This document shows, in pieces, positions 8,725-16,903 of a stretch of 64,000 nt of DNA. A program made the translations under genes and the position numbers. The notes below the pieces were generated by a model that saw nothing but the letters and a program-made list of their open reading frames with translations, searched no databases and was not told the origin of the DNA. How positions within the stretch are numbered: position 1 is the stretch's first letter; each line of letters starts with the position of its first letter. This DNA comes from Dictyobacter aurantiacus (GTDB lineage: Bacteria; Chloroflexota; Ktedonobacteria; Ktedonobacterales; Ktedonobacteraceae), in assembly GCF_003967515.1 (NCBI RefSeq), contig NZ_BIFQ01000002.1, positions 2,170,001 through 2,234,000 of the forward strand, in the 5' to 3' direction.

Positions 8725-9462
8725 TTATAGCATCTCTCCCCAGAAAGGAATAGTTTTATATTCCTGATGCTTTTTTTTACTGATCTGCCTGCTTTCAATG
8801 TTGATTGCCTGCAGGTCCTGGTCGGTCAGTTCCAATAGTTCCACAAAATCTTTGCAAAAGAAATGATAGAGGTCGGGAGCATAGATAATCATGCTTGAAT
8901 GATGCCATGTCAGAATGGGGTTTCCCGCCATCCCGGGCTCAGCTAGCAAGAAACGGTGCCCATAGATTGGTATCAATTTAGGCGCGCGCGCGATCAGGGC
9001 TTCTATCTGTTGCTTCAAGCCATACCTGGTGATGGGTTTTCGGCCCCAACCGGGTTTCCAGATATTATTGTGTAGCACCTCATACGTGATATCATCGACA
9101 AGTTGCCGATAGGCATTTTTTATGCCATCGCCCTCCCGTTGCCAGTCGGGTAAGAAAGAAGACTCGCAAGGGACGATTTTGCGTGTATCGCCATCATAGG
9201 TCGCGATAATAACAGGTCTATCGAGGCAATGTAAAATGTTTAAGAACAGCCGGTAATCGGGCGGAAAGTGAAGGGACCACTGCTTCTCAATCGAGTTTAT
9301 CTCCTCATCGCTTAATCCCAACCATTTTGTGCCTTTTTGCCAGATGCAACTCATACGATCTTGCGCCAGAAACTGTTCAAAGGTCAGTGGTTGGGAATCA
9401 CGCCATTTGGCTTCGGTGTGATCCCGAATCTGGGTGAGGAATAACTCATCAAAGTGTGGCAT
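8725..9462 (-). CDS. SMI1/KNR4 (SUKH) family protein
   Basis: 245-aa protein with a SUKH-type domain: GLSDEEINSIEKQWSLHFPPDYRLFL matches the SMI1/KNR4 pattern (sxxEIxxxExxLxxxLPxDYxxFL). Aromatic-rich segments continue to the C-terminus. SUKH proteins are often immunity proteins of contact toxins or general binding scaffolds, but no toxin gene lies beside it, so a housekeeping role is equally possible. It is a single gene on the minus strand. The upstream 480 bases contain no convincing gene. Confidence 0.7.
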   Translation of the reverse strand: MPHFDELFLTQIRDHTEAKWRDSQPLTFEQFLAQDRMSCIWQKGTKWLGLSDEEINSIEKQWSLHFPPDYRLFLNILHCLDRPVIIATYDGDTRKIVPCESSFLPDWQREGDGIKNAYRQLVDDITYEVLHNNIWKPGWGRKPITRYGLKQQIEALIARAPKLIPIYGHRFLLAEPGMAGNPILTWHHSSMIIYAPDLYHFFCKDFVELLELTDQDLQAINIESRQISKKKHQEYKTIPFWGEML

Positions 9463-9949
9463 ACATATTAACCTCTACTAGCTTATATTGGGCTGTTGCC
9501 GCGTATACAAGCCTAATATGCGCGGCCTTTCTTGTCAACAGCCATGTTCTGGCTTTCGTGGATTGGCGATCTGAACGTAGTATTGTGGTCATCCCCCTTG
9601 TAAACGACAGATTGGTGGGCAATGATATGTGCTTATTCGTTCCTTTTACCAGGCTTTTGCACAAGGAGTGATATGATTCACAAAAAGCATGTGTAGCGGT
9701 TCACTAATCTTTATGGCTAAACCAGGTATACTGAATGTATTCATGAAGCAGGAAGATGATAATGGCTGTACCGTTATCGCGCCCATGTTTTTCGGCTTCG
9801 TGAGATGGATAAAGAGGTGTCACCCTGCCGGTCCCGTCAGGGTCTCATGTCCCTCGGGCTGAGCAGGGTGAGTTCGTTTATCCTCATGTTTTCTGATTGA
9901 CACAAAAATGGTACGCAACACCATGTTTGTGTCCATGTCGGCACCCTTT
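9463..9949. other. Gap without a supported gene
   Basis: Short open frames here have no ribosome-binding sites or recognisable composition. CACCCTGC (9821-9828) and GCAGGGTG (9863-9870) form the outer stem of a branched structure that could end the minus-strand gene at 9950-10450. Nothing else was identified. Confidence 0.5.
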
Positions 9950-10450
9950 TTAATGCCATGAGCTGTATGTGTGTGGTGGGAGCGCCTGTGGGTAGTGCGC
10001 CAGAGGTTGCTCATCGTAGGAATAGTAGGACGATAGATACTGGTAATGCAAAGACGTGCTTCCCTCTTCCGCTGGTTTTCTGTCCTGGGAAGTATCATAT
10101 TGCTCATCAGAAACATCCTGATGTGAGTCTGGCAACGTTCGTGATGGGTGAGAGATGTTGGTGATCCTTGCTAACGCGGGCAAAAGCTTATAGAGAGCCA
10201 GCCCTGGAAAGATCCAGAACCATTGGTGTGAAAGGCATAATAGGGCCAGTAGCAAGGTGCCGCAACTGTATTTTAAATGCTTGCGACGGTCTTTAGGATG
10301 CGATAGCACCATCGCTTTTAAGAGCAATATGCCCGCTAATGATAACAAGGCCAGGGGCACGCCCCGCGTGTAGAGGTAAGAAAGATGAAAGCAATTGTCA
10401 GGATGACTACTTCGAGTAAAGTTATCGATAATCTGCGGCGCTTGCAGCAT
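9950..10450 (-). CDS. Small membrane protein of unknown function
   Basis: 166 aa, family not recognised. Two hydrophobic segments (about residues 31-50 and 65-85) are separated by a basic loop HPKDRRKHLKY, followed by a polar C-terminal tail rich in Ser, Tyr, His and Pro. This suggests a two-pass inner-membrane protein with a cytoplasmic or external tail. AAGGAGAT lies 7 bases before the ATG, a strong reason to accept it as real. It is flanked by gene-poor spaces on both sides. Confidence 0.6.
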   Translation of the reverse strand: MLQAPQIIDNFTRSSHPDNCFHLSYLYTRGVPLALLSLAGILLLKAMVLSHPKDRRKHLKYSCGTLLLALLCLSHQWFWIFPGLALYKLLPALARITNISHPSRTLPDSHQDVSDEQYDTSQDRKPAEEGSTSLHYQYLSSYYSYDEQPLAHYPQALPPHTYSSWH

Positions 10451-10675
10451 GGTGCATCTCCTTAGGCAGGTAATGTTTCTGACTCTTTTAGCATACCTGA
10501 CTCGTTGTTATGGCACATTTGAGGTTGCCTTTCTTTTAGATCTGTTCATTTCTATAAATCGTTTCGGTTTTCGTACAATTAACCCTGATGGGTTAATATT
10601 TTTAGATCTCATTACTTTATCGCGTCTTATTAAACATATCTTATTAAAGAGAGTAGCTTACCTATCGTCGTATTG

Positions 10676-10850
10676 GGGCATGTTTGCGCCCCCATACGGG
10701 CGTCCACTGGCGCGGCCGCACTGATTTCTGAGTTGGTGCATGGGGGCGCGAATGGGCCCCTATGCACCAACTCAAAACTGACTCTTGAGCACCGCAGGTG
10801 TGAAAGACCAGCCATGCTTCAGGCGATATCCTGCGCATCAGACGCTCTCA
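10676..10850 (+). repeat. Modular palindromic repeat, copy B (prefix-hairpin-suffix)
   Basis: Prefix GCGCCCCCATACGGGCGTCC leading to GCGGCCGC (10712-10719); hairpin 10729-10774 with outer stem TGAGTTGGTGCA and two mismatched positions in the inner stem; suffix with TTGAGCACCGCAGGTGTGAA. The suffix is nearly the same as that of copy F at 41.4 kb. It fills most of the 434-base gap before the zinc-ribbon gene. Confidence 0.9.
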
Positions 10851-10884
10851 AAAATAATCAGATAGAATTGGGGATATTTCATAA

Positions 10885-11583
10885 ATGAGTACACGTTTTT
10901 ATCAGGCCGCCAATCTTGATGTTGATCGCATGGTGAGAGATTTTGAATCCATTTTTATGTCTCAGGGATACCAGGTGCAGCATTTTTCTAACCAGGGACA
11001 GATGGTAGTGCAGTTGCGCAAAGGTGGCGATTTTGAGGCTATCCTGGGCATGCAGGCTGCGCTGACGGTTATTTTGCGCAGGGTGCCAGGGGGTGTGGTG
11101 GCGCTGGTAGGAGAGCATCGTTGGGAAGACAAGGCGGCAGCTGGTCTACTGGGCATGATATTTTTCTGGCCTCTGCTATTTACCACCGGGGCCGGTGTGT
11201 TACGTCAGGCAGGCTTGGAGGAACAGCTCTTTGAGGCCCTGGACATGGTTGCTCTGCAGCAGCGGCCCGATGTCCAGGTGGGTCCTGTGCCCTCGCATAT
11301 GGAGGCGCAAATGCAACGGCAGGGGTCTACGCAGGGTGGTCCATTTTCCTGGACTGCTACGTCCAGAGAAGCATATTCCCAGCCAGTACAGGGAACTGCT
11401 ACCAGTGCACCGGCTCAACACAAGTGTAGTAAATGCCAGAAACTAAACGATGCTGACGACTTCTACTGTTCGTGGTGTGGCACGGCATTGAAGACCCCTA
11501 AAGCCTATTGCCCACGTTGTAAGGCTGAATTAAAGCCGGGGGCGGCCTTCTGCGCGAAATGTGGAACCTCTATCAATAAGTAG
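10885..11583 (+). CDS. Double zinc-ribbon protein of unknown function
   Basis: 232 aa. The C-terminal 50 residues hold two zinc ribbons: CSKCQKLNDADDFYCSWCG and CPRCKAELKPGAAFCAKCG, each with four Cys. The N-terminal 90 residues form an alpha/beta domain (MSTRFYQAANLDVDRMVRDFE...), then a hydrophobic stretch GLLGMIFFWPLLFTTGAGVL that could be one membrane segment. A low-complexity Gln/Ser/Pro linker joins the halves. The arrangement suggests a membrane-associated protein with a cytoplasmic zinc-ribbon binding module; no function can be assigned. The RBS is weak (GGGGA). The ribbon sequence starts right after a repeat copy, so the promoter may lie in or beside that repeat. Confidence 0.75.
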   Translation: MSTRFYQAANLDVDRMVRDFESIFMSQGYQVQHFSNQGQMVVQLRKGGDFEAILGMQAALTVILRRVPGGVVALVGEHRWEDKAAAGLLGMIFFWPLLFTTGAGVLRQAGLEEQLFEALDMVALQQRPDVQVGPVPSHMEAQMQRQGSTQGGPFSWTATSREAYSQPVQGTATSAPAQHKCSKCQKLNDADDFYCSWCGTALKTPKAYCPRCKAELKPGAAFCAKCGTSINK

Positions 11584-11766
11584 TCCGGGTTTGCAAAACA
11601 GGCACAAACATGCGAAACTATCCTTTATTGGTGGCGCATAATCAGGTACTTGTATCGATAAGCGCACTATTTACCGTTTGATCTAGCGAGCAATACATCG
11701 TTTTCTATAGCGTAGGATATCAGCGCCAATCAAGATGTACCCGGGTTTGGAAGGAACAGTGTTATT

Positions 11767-12078
11767 ATGGATAATTGGATTTTGTTGCTCGGTGGCTTTC
11801 TCGCCCTGCTGGTAATCATTATGCTCATCAATGTAGTCTACAGAATTTTTGGTGGGGGCCGGCGCAAAGGGAATAAACGAGGGTATAGCTATCGCGAGAA
11901 CAATAAGGGGCGTGACAGGGACCGGGATTATGATAGAGACCGCGATCGGGATGAAGAGAGATCTCATAGCCGTGGACGAGAGCACTCATATGAGCGCGAG
12001 CATGACCGGGACCGTGAGCATGAACGCACTCGCCGCCATGCAGGTGAGCAATCTCATCGGGAACATTCGCGCAGGTAG
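11767..12078 (+). CDS. Single-pass membrane protein with Arg/Asp/Glu/His-rich tail
   Basis: 103 aa. An N-terminal membrane segment (about residues 4-27, ILLLGGFLALLVIIMLINVV) is followed by a tail made almost only of alternating R, D, E, H and S (RDRDRDYDRDRDRDEE and similar). The tail is expected to be disordered and could bind nucleic acid or metal; nothing proves it. AAGGAA precedes the ATG with about 10 bases spacing. Family not recognised. It has no operon partner. Confidence 0.6.
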   Translation: MDNWILLLGGFLALLVIIMLINVVYRIFGGGRRKGNKRGYSYRENNKGRDRDRDYDRDRDRDEERSHSRGREHSYEREHDRDREHERTRRHAGEQSHREHSRR

Positions 12079-12228
12079 CGATTGTGGCTTAATCCCACTA
12101 TTCGTGATATTGCACGGGGGTGAAGATGGATAAATCTGTTTTCCTCCCCTTCCCTCTCTATAACTGTTTTCTGCGCTTAGATATACAGGGACTTTTCTCC
12201 TAGCCATAACCACTTTTCACGCTTTTTC

Positions 12229-12257
12229 TTGAGCTAATCCACGTAGATACGTATAAT
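12229..12257 (+). promoter_or_regulatory. Sigma-70-like promoter
   Basis: TTGAGC at 12229-12234, 17-base spacer, TATAAT at 12252-12257, placed 68 bases before the GTG start of the next gene. Confidence 0.55.
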
Positions 12258-12324
12258 GAAATTCATCATACGCTATTGCTTTACACAGTGACGTGGTTGT
12301 GTTGTCAGTGTAGGGGAGGAAACT

Positions 12325-12894
12325 GTGGATATTTTTATGCGCCTGCGCCAGGCTGGTGATGTTGCGGACCAGGAAACGATGTATTTACCTGCGCCAGTTC
12401 AGCGCGTTGAGGGGGAGCCAGATACTCTGCTAGAGGTCACCGCGGCTCTCTATATTCCTACTAATCATACTCCGAGGGAGATGTGTGTTACTACCCTGGT
12501 ATCATCGACCCCACCTTTGCGCGAAGCGCCTGAAAGCGGGCAGAAGGAAGCGCAGGATGTCTGTTCCACACCTGCTATCATAAGCGCGCTCGGCGACACG
12601 CATCATCTCTATACCCTGCAGGCATTGCGCCCAACGCCATCGCTATTGGATACGCTGGGCACTATCGAAGACCTGTGCAAACTTTTTTTGCGGCAAAGAG
12701 GTTCCCCTCCGGTAGAGATCTCTTTGCACTGGCAGATCTGTTTAGAATTGTTGGCCTGGGGACATAGTAGTTTCTGTCTGACCCTGCCCGATGAAGCGGC
12801 GCGGGACGGTCATTGTGCTCGTTGTGTGGTATGCATTCCATTTGCTGCTGGCTTGACTGGTGATGAACATATGATTATGGTCAGAGGCGGGTAA
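12325..12894 (+). CDS. Hypothetical protein
   Basis: 189 aa from a GTG start preceded by GGGGAGGAA. Family not recognised. The protein is soluble, rich in Leu, Pro and Cys, with a C-terminal CARCVVCIPF motif holding three close Cys that might bind metal. A good promoter and RBS support expression. It converges with the lipid kinase gene. Confidence 0.55.
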   Translation: MDIFMRLRQAGDVADQETMYLPAPVQRVEGEPDTLLEVTAALYIPTNHTPREMCVTTLVSSTPPLREAPESGQKEAQDVCSTPAIISALGDTHHLYTLQALRPTPSLLDTLGTIEDLCKLFLRQRGSPPVEISLHWQICLELLAWGHSSFCLTLPDEAARDGHCARCVVCIPFAAGLTGDEHMIMVRGG

Positions 12895-12957
12895 GTCAGC
12901 GTAAGAGGTATATAATTTTCGCCGGTCGTCACTGCCAGGCTGCAAGTGATTGGTGGC

Positions 12958-14034
12958 TCAAGGTACAATGACATTGAGGCACTCGTCGGCGACACGGGCA
13001 TGCATAGGGGTCTGACCACGGACCTCTCCATCTAAAGTTGCCTCGGCCTGCTCGCCACGGCAATGAATGGTAATTCCCTGCGCCTGCACATGATGAATGC
13101 CTGGAATATTGGTACGCTCGGCGGAAACCAGTTCTGGAAATTGTTTATACCAGCCCGCATACTCAGGTTTCTGTGCCGTTGAACGCCTGAAGAAGCGCAA
13201 CACTTTATATACCAACTGTTCCATGCGGTTATCCTCGATGACAACGATATCCAGCAGCCGATCATGCAGGTTAACGCCTGGCACCGTGGCCTGTAAGGCT
13301 CCCCAGAATACCGGCGAATTGACAATGGTGACCTGAGCCACCTTACTATGGATCTGAACCCGGTTGGAGAGAATTCTGGGCGTGCCCACCGGTTTGCCAT
13401 TGTGATCGTGATCGTAGATAGCCAGCCCCTCAAAGTCCAGATCTACCTCGATCGGCGTATAGCTCTGCAGCGCTTTGGCTACCGCGGCCGCATATGTCAT
13501 GTTGCCGAACTTTTTGCGCAGCCGCTTATCGGTGGCGAACTGTGCGAATCTTACGTTAATACCGATGGTCAGGGCGTGCGCAAAGTAGCTGTGGGAGTTG
13601 GCTGGGACGGCGGCTTTGTACTCGTTAGAAATAGGGTGCGGCTCCTGTTCGGCGGGCCGGGCTATGCCAATGTCAATGGTGATGACCTTGCCGCGCATAA
13701 TTGTAGCGGCTGCCTGCTTGATATCCATTGAGATACCCAGGGTACGCGCTACATCGTTGGCGGTCCCCAACGGTAAGATGCCCAGTGGTAAGTTGCTAGA
13801 CACAATGTGCGATGTTACGCCACCTACCAGGCCATCCCCACCGGAGGCGATGACAAGTTGGATGCCCTGCTCTTGCCAGAGTGGTCCCTGTGGCGGTAGA
13901 CCATCGAGCGCATTAATTGGCAGGACATCGACAATCTCCATTCCCGCTTCACGTAACCAGTCAGTGGTCTCTGCCAGTTTACTGGATCGGCCAGAGCTGG
14001 GACTATGAATCATGATAGCTTTTTGTGCTTGCAT
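12958..14034 (-). CDS. Diacylglycerol kinase-like lipid kinase
   Basis: Member of the DgkB/YegS/sphingosine kinase family, 358 aa; it phosphorylates a lipid alcohol such as diacylglycerol at the inner membrane. The nucleotide-binding motif is IASGGDGLVGG (GGDG), followed by LPLGTANDVARTLG, the family's conserved GTxND loop. The C-terminal beta-rich domain contains the usual DGE (ATLDGEVRG). AAAGAGA precedes the ATG. Single gene. The role is probably phospholipid turnover or recycling. Confidence 0.9.
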   Translation of the reverse strand: MQAQKAIMIHSPSSGRSSKLAETTDWLREAGMEIVDVLPINALDGLPPQGPLWQEQGIQLVIASGGDGLVGGVTSHIVSSNLPLGILPLGTANDVARTLGISMDIKQAAATIMRGKVITIDIGIARPAEQEPHPISNEYKAAVPANSHSYFAHALTIGINVRFAQFATDKRLRKKFGNMTYAAAVAKALQSYTPIEVDLDFEGLAIYDHDHNGKPVGTPRILSNRVQIHSKVAQVTIVNSPVFWGALQATVPGVNLHDRLLDIVVIEDNRMEQLVYKVLRFFRRSTAQKPEYAGWYKQFPELVSAERTNIPGIHHVQAQGITIHCRGEQAEATLDGEVRGQTPMHARVADECLNVIVP

Positions 14035-14234
14035 TGGTCTCTTTCTACTTACTTTTCAAACTGCCATCGGCTTTTTATGACTCAAACGTATGAGCGCTCA
14101 GCCTATCAAATAGGCGGACATAAAAAATAGAGGAAGGCACCGTCTGATCAGACAACGCCCCCCTCTTCTGAAAAAAGGAGGAGCAATGAGCCGTGACGCC
14201 ATTGTCGCGGCCGCGCTCATATCTCTTTAGCAGT

Positions 14235-16616
14235 TCAATTGCTCCAGACCCAATCGCGTACTTCTGGCATGTCCTGGAGATTCTGCTGCACATAGGATGC
14301 ATGTTTGACCAGCATGTCTTCACACTCGGCGATCAGTTCGGGGGCCAGGTTCTTGATTCGCGATGCTCGCTTGAGTGCCTCGATACAGAGATGATACCGG
14401 CTCATGCCATTTTTTACAACCATATCGAATGGCGTGGTAGTTGTTCCCTCTTCGAGGAAGCCGCGCACATGGAAGCGGTGCGCATTGCTGCGTCCATGAA
14501 CAATCTCGTGAATGGCTCGTTGATAGCCATGGAAGGCGAAGACGACCGGTTTATCTTCCGTAAAATGGTTAATAAATGTTCTTTCATCCAGCCCATGGGG
14601 ATGGAAGAAGGCTGGATACAGGGCCATCAGGTCAACGACATTGACGACGCGGACCTTGAGTTCAGGGATATGCTTGCGCAGCCACCAGGCCGCCGCTACG
14701 GTCTCCAGGGTGGCGATATCGCCAGCACAGCCCAGGACCACGTCGGGTTCAAGGTTCCCATCATTACTGGCCCATTGCCAGGTGGATAAACCACGGTCGC
14801 AGTGCTCGATCGCCTCTGCCATGGTCATATACTGTAGTTGTGGTTGCTTATCGATGACGATCAGATTCACACGGTTTTTGCTGCGGAAGCAGCGATCCGA
14901 GATGGCCATCAGGCTGTTGGCATCGGGCGGCAGGTAGATACGCGCGATCGAGCCTTTCTTCGACAGCACGGTATCGATCAGGCCAGGGCCCTGATGGCTG
15001 AAGCCGTTGTGGTCATTGCGCCAGCAGGTCGAGGTCAGAAGGATATTGAGCGACGATATGGGCGCGCGCCAGGGTAGTTTAATGCCCTCCTGCATCCACT
15101 TCGCATGTTGCACAGTCATCGAGTCTGAGACCATCGCGAACGCCTCGTAGGTGGCGAACAGACCATGGCGCCCGGTGAGCAGATAGCCCTCCAGCCATCC
15201 CTGACAGAGATGCTCGCTCAGGACCTCCATTACGCGACCATCAGGGGAGAGATGATCATCTCCCGGGATGATTTTGTTGACAGAGCAGCGGTTCTCGACC
15301 TCAAACACGTTGCCCAGGCGGTTAGAGTTGGTCTCATCGGGACAGAAGAGGCGGAAGTTTCTCTGCTCCGCATTGCGCGTGAAAATGTCGCGCATAAACT
15401 TGCCCAACTGCCGTGTCGATTCATGCTGTTCAGTCGCCGGCTGCTGAACGTCTATGGCATAGTCTTTGAAATCTGGTAGATCCAGTTCAACCAGCAGTTT
15501 TCCACCATTGGCATGTGGATTGGCGCCCATACGGCGTTTCCCCTTCGGCGCCAGTTCGGCCAGTTCAGGGATCAAACGGCCTGTTTCATCAAAGAGCTCT
15601 TCAGGTTTATAGCTGCGCATCCAGTCTTCGAGGATTTTCAGATGATCGGGCCGATTTTTGACATCCGCGACGGGCACCTGATGGGCGCGAAAGGTGCCTT
15701 CAACCGGTACATTATCCACGAACTTCGGTCCAGTCCAACCCTTTGGCGTGCGCAGAATAATGGCTGGCCATTGCGGCCGGTGTGAAAAGCCGTGCTGCCG
15801 CGCCTCGTGCTGATATGCGCGGATCTTCGCGTAGCAGGTATCGAGTGTTTCCGCGAACTGCTGGTGGACCACGTACGGATCGCTGCCCTCTACTAAGAAA
15901 GGTTCATAGCCATGGGCTTCCAGTAAGTGGCTGACTTCTTCATTCTCTTCGCGTCCCAACACGGTTGGACCCGAAATTTTATAGCCATTGAGATGTAAGA
16001 TGGGAAGTACCGCGCCATCACAGGCGGGATTGAGGAATTTGACGCTCTTCCAGGCGCCCTCTAACGGACCCGTCTCTGCCTCACCGTCTCCTACAACGGC
16101 GATAGCCAGGAGGTCAGGATTATCAAAGACGGCACCGAAGGCGTGTGAGAGGACGTAACCCAGTTCACCACCTTCATGGATCGATCCTGGTGTGGGAACG
16201 CTCACATGGCTTGGTACGCCACCGGGTGACGAGAACTGGCGGAACAGGCGGCGCATCCCCTCACTATCCGCCGAGATGTTAGGATAGATCTCTGAGTACG
16301 TGCCCTCCAGGTACACATTGGCAATAAGTGCCGGTCCACCATGCCCCGGTCCCGCCAGGTAGATCGCGTTGACGTCCTGCTCTTTGATCAACCTGTTCGC
16401 ATGGACGTATATAAGATTGAGCCCCGGCGAGGTGCCCCAGTGGCCCAGCAGACGGGGCTTGATATGCTCAGGGCGTAGCGACTCACGTAGGAGCGGATTA
16501 TCCTGTAAATATATCTGTCCAATGGTCAGGTAGTTGCTTGCGTTCCAGTAACGATGCATGCGGTCAAGTAATCCCGGCTCAAGATAAGACTTGACGCTTG
16601 CCAACTGCTTTGCCAT
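14235..16616 (-). CDS. xfp: Xylulose-5-phosphate/fructose-6-phosphate phosphoketolase
   Basis: 793 aa, the normal phosphoketolase length. It is a thiamine-diphosphate enzyme that splits xylulose-5-P (or fructose-6-P) with phosphate to acetyl-P and glyceraldehyde-3-P (or erythrose-4-P). Visible are the family signatures GHWGTSPGLN, AGPGHGGPA (active-site His), the Mg/ThDP motif GDGEAETGPLEGAWKS, and LTSTCWRNDHNGFSHQGPG in the pyrimidine-binding half. It acts in the cytoplasm. A xylitol-type dehydrogenase at 3706 and an F420 glucose-6-P dehydrogenase at 19632 could share the pentose/hexose phosphate pool. It stands alone, divergent from the glycosyltransferase gene. Confidence 0.97.
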   Translation of the reverse strand: MAKQLASVKSYLEPGLLDRMHRYWNASNYLTIGQIYLQDNPLLRESLRPEHIKPRLLGHWGTSPGLNLIYVHANRLIKEQDVNAIYLAGPGHGGPALIANVYLEGTYSEIYPNISADSEGMRRLFRQFSSPGGVPSHVSVPTPGSIHEGGELGYVLSHAFGAVFDNPDLLAIAVVGDGEAETGPLEGAWKSVKFLNPACDGAVLPILHLNGYKISGPTVLGREENEEVSHLLEAHGYEPFLVEGSDPYVVHQQFAETLDTCYAKIRAYQHEARQHGFSHRPQWPAIILRTPKGWTGPKFVDNVPVEGTFRAHQVPVADVKNRPDHLKILEDWMRSYKPEELFDETGRLIPELAELAPKGKRRMGANPHANGGKLLVELDLPDFKDYAIDVQQPATEQHESTRQLGKFMRDIFTRNAEQRNFRLFCPDETNSNRLGNVFEVENRCSVNKIIPGDDHLSPDGRVMEVLSEHLCQGWLEGYLLTGRHGLFATYEAFAMVSDSMTVQHAKWMQEGIKLPWRAPISSLNILLTSTCWRNDHNGFSHQGPGLIDTVLSKKGSIARIYLPPDANSLMAISDRCFRSKNRVNLIVIDKQPQLQYMTMAEAIEHCDRGLSTWQWASNDGNLEPDVVLGCAGDIATLETVAAAWWLRKHIPELKVRVVNVVDLMALYPAFFHPHGLDERTFINHFTEDKPVVFAFHGYQRAIHEIVHGRSNAHRFHVRGFLEEGTTTTPFDMVVKNGMSRYHLCIEALKRASRIKNLAPELIAECEDMLVKHASYVQQNLQDMPEVRDWVWSN

Positions 16617-16834
16617 GGTATTCTTTTCCTTCCACGCAGATGAACTGCTGTGTATCTACTATTTCTCATTGGTGCTCTTTGTTTCATCAATAAAATACCT
16701 TTTTCACATCACAGTGATATCACCACCAGCCAAAGCAACATCACATTCGTCTCACAGGCAATATTATCGACCAATGGAGAAAGAGCCACGTATACTTGAG
16801 ATTTTCATACTATTCTCACGAACGCACGGTATAG

Positions 16835-16863
16835 TTGACATCTTCTCGCTGTAGTGAGATTAT
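16835..16863 (+). promoter_or_regulatory. Possible promoter of the GT39 gene
   Basis: TTGACA at 16835-16840 and, 17 bases on, GATTAT at 16858-16863, about 40 bases before the chosen start. The rest of the 290-base divergent gap shows no gene. Confidence 0.4.
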
Positions 16864-16903
16864 CTGAGCCGTAATATGCAAATTCATGATTGAGGATTGG
16901 TCA

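Noticed and set aside
10449..10888. Open frames across repeat copy B
   Set aside because: They run through the palindromic repeat and have no RBS or family features.
14100..14234. Another copy of the modular repeat downstream of phosphoketolase
   Set aside because: A GCGGCCGC octamer is present, but the prefix context, hairpin and suffix of the family are not.
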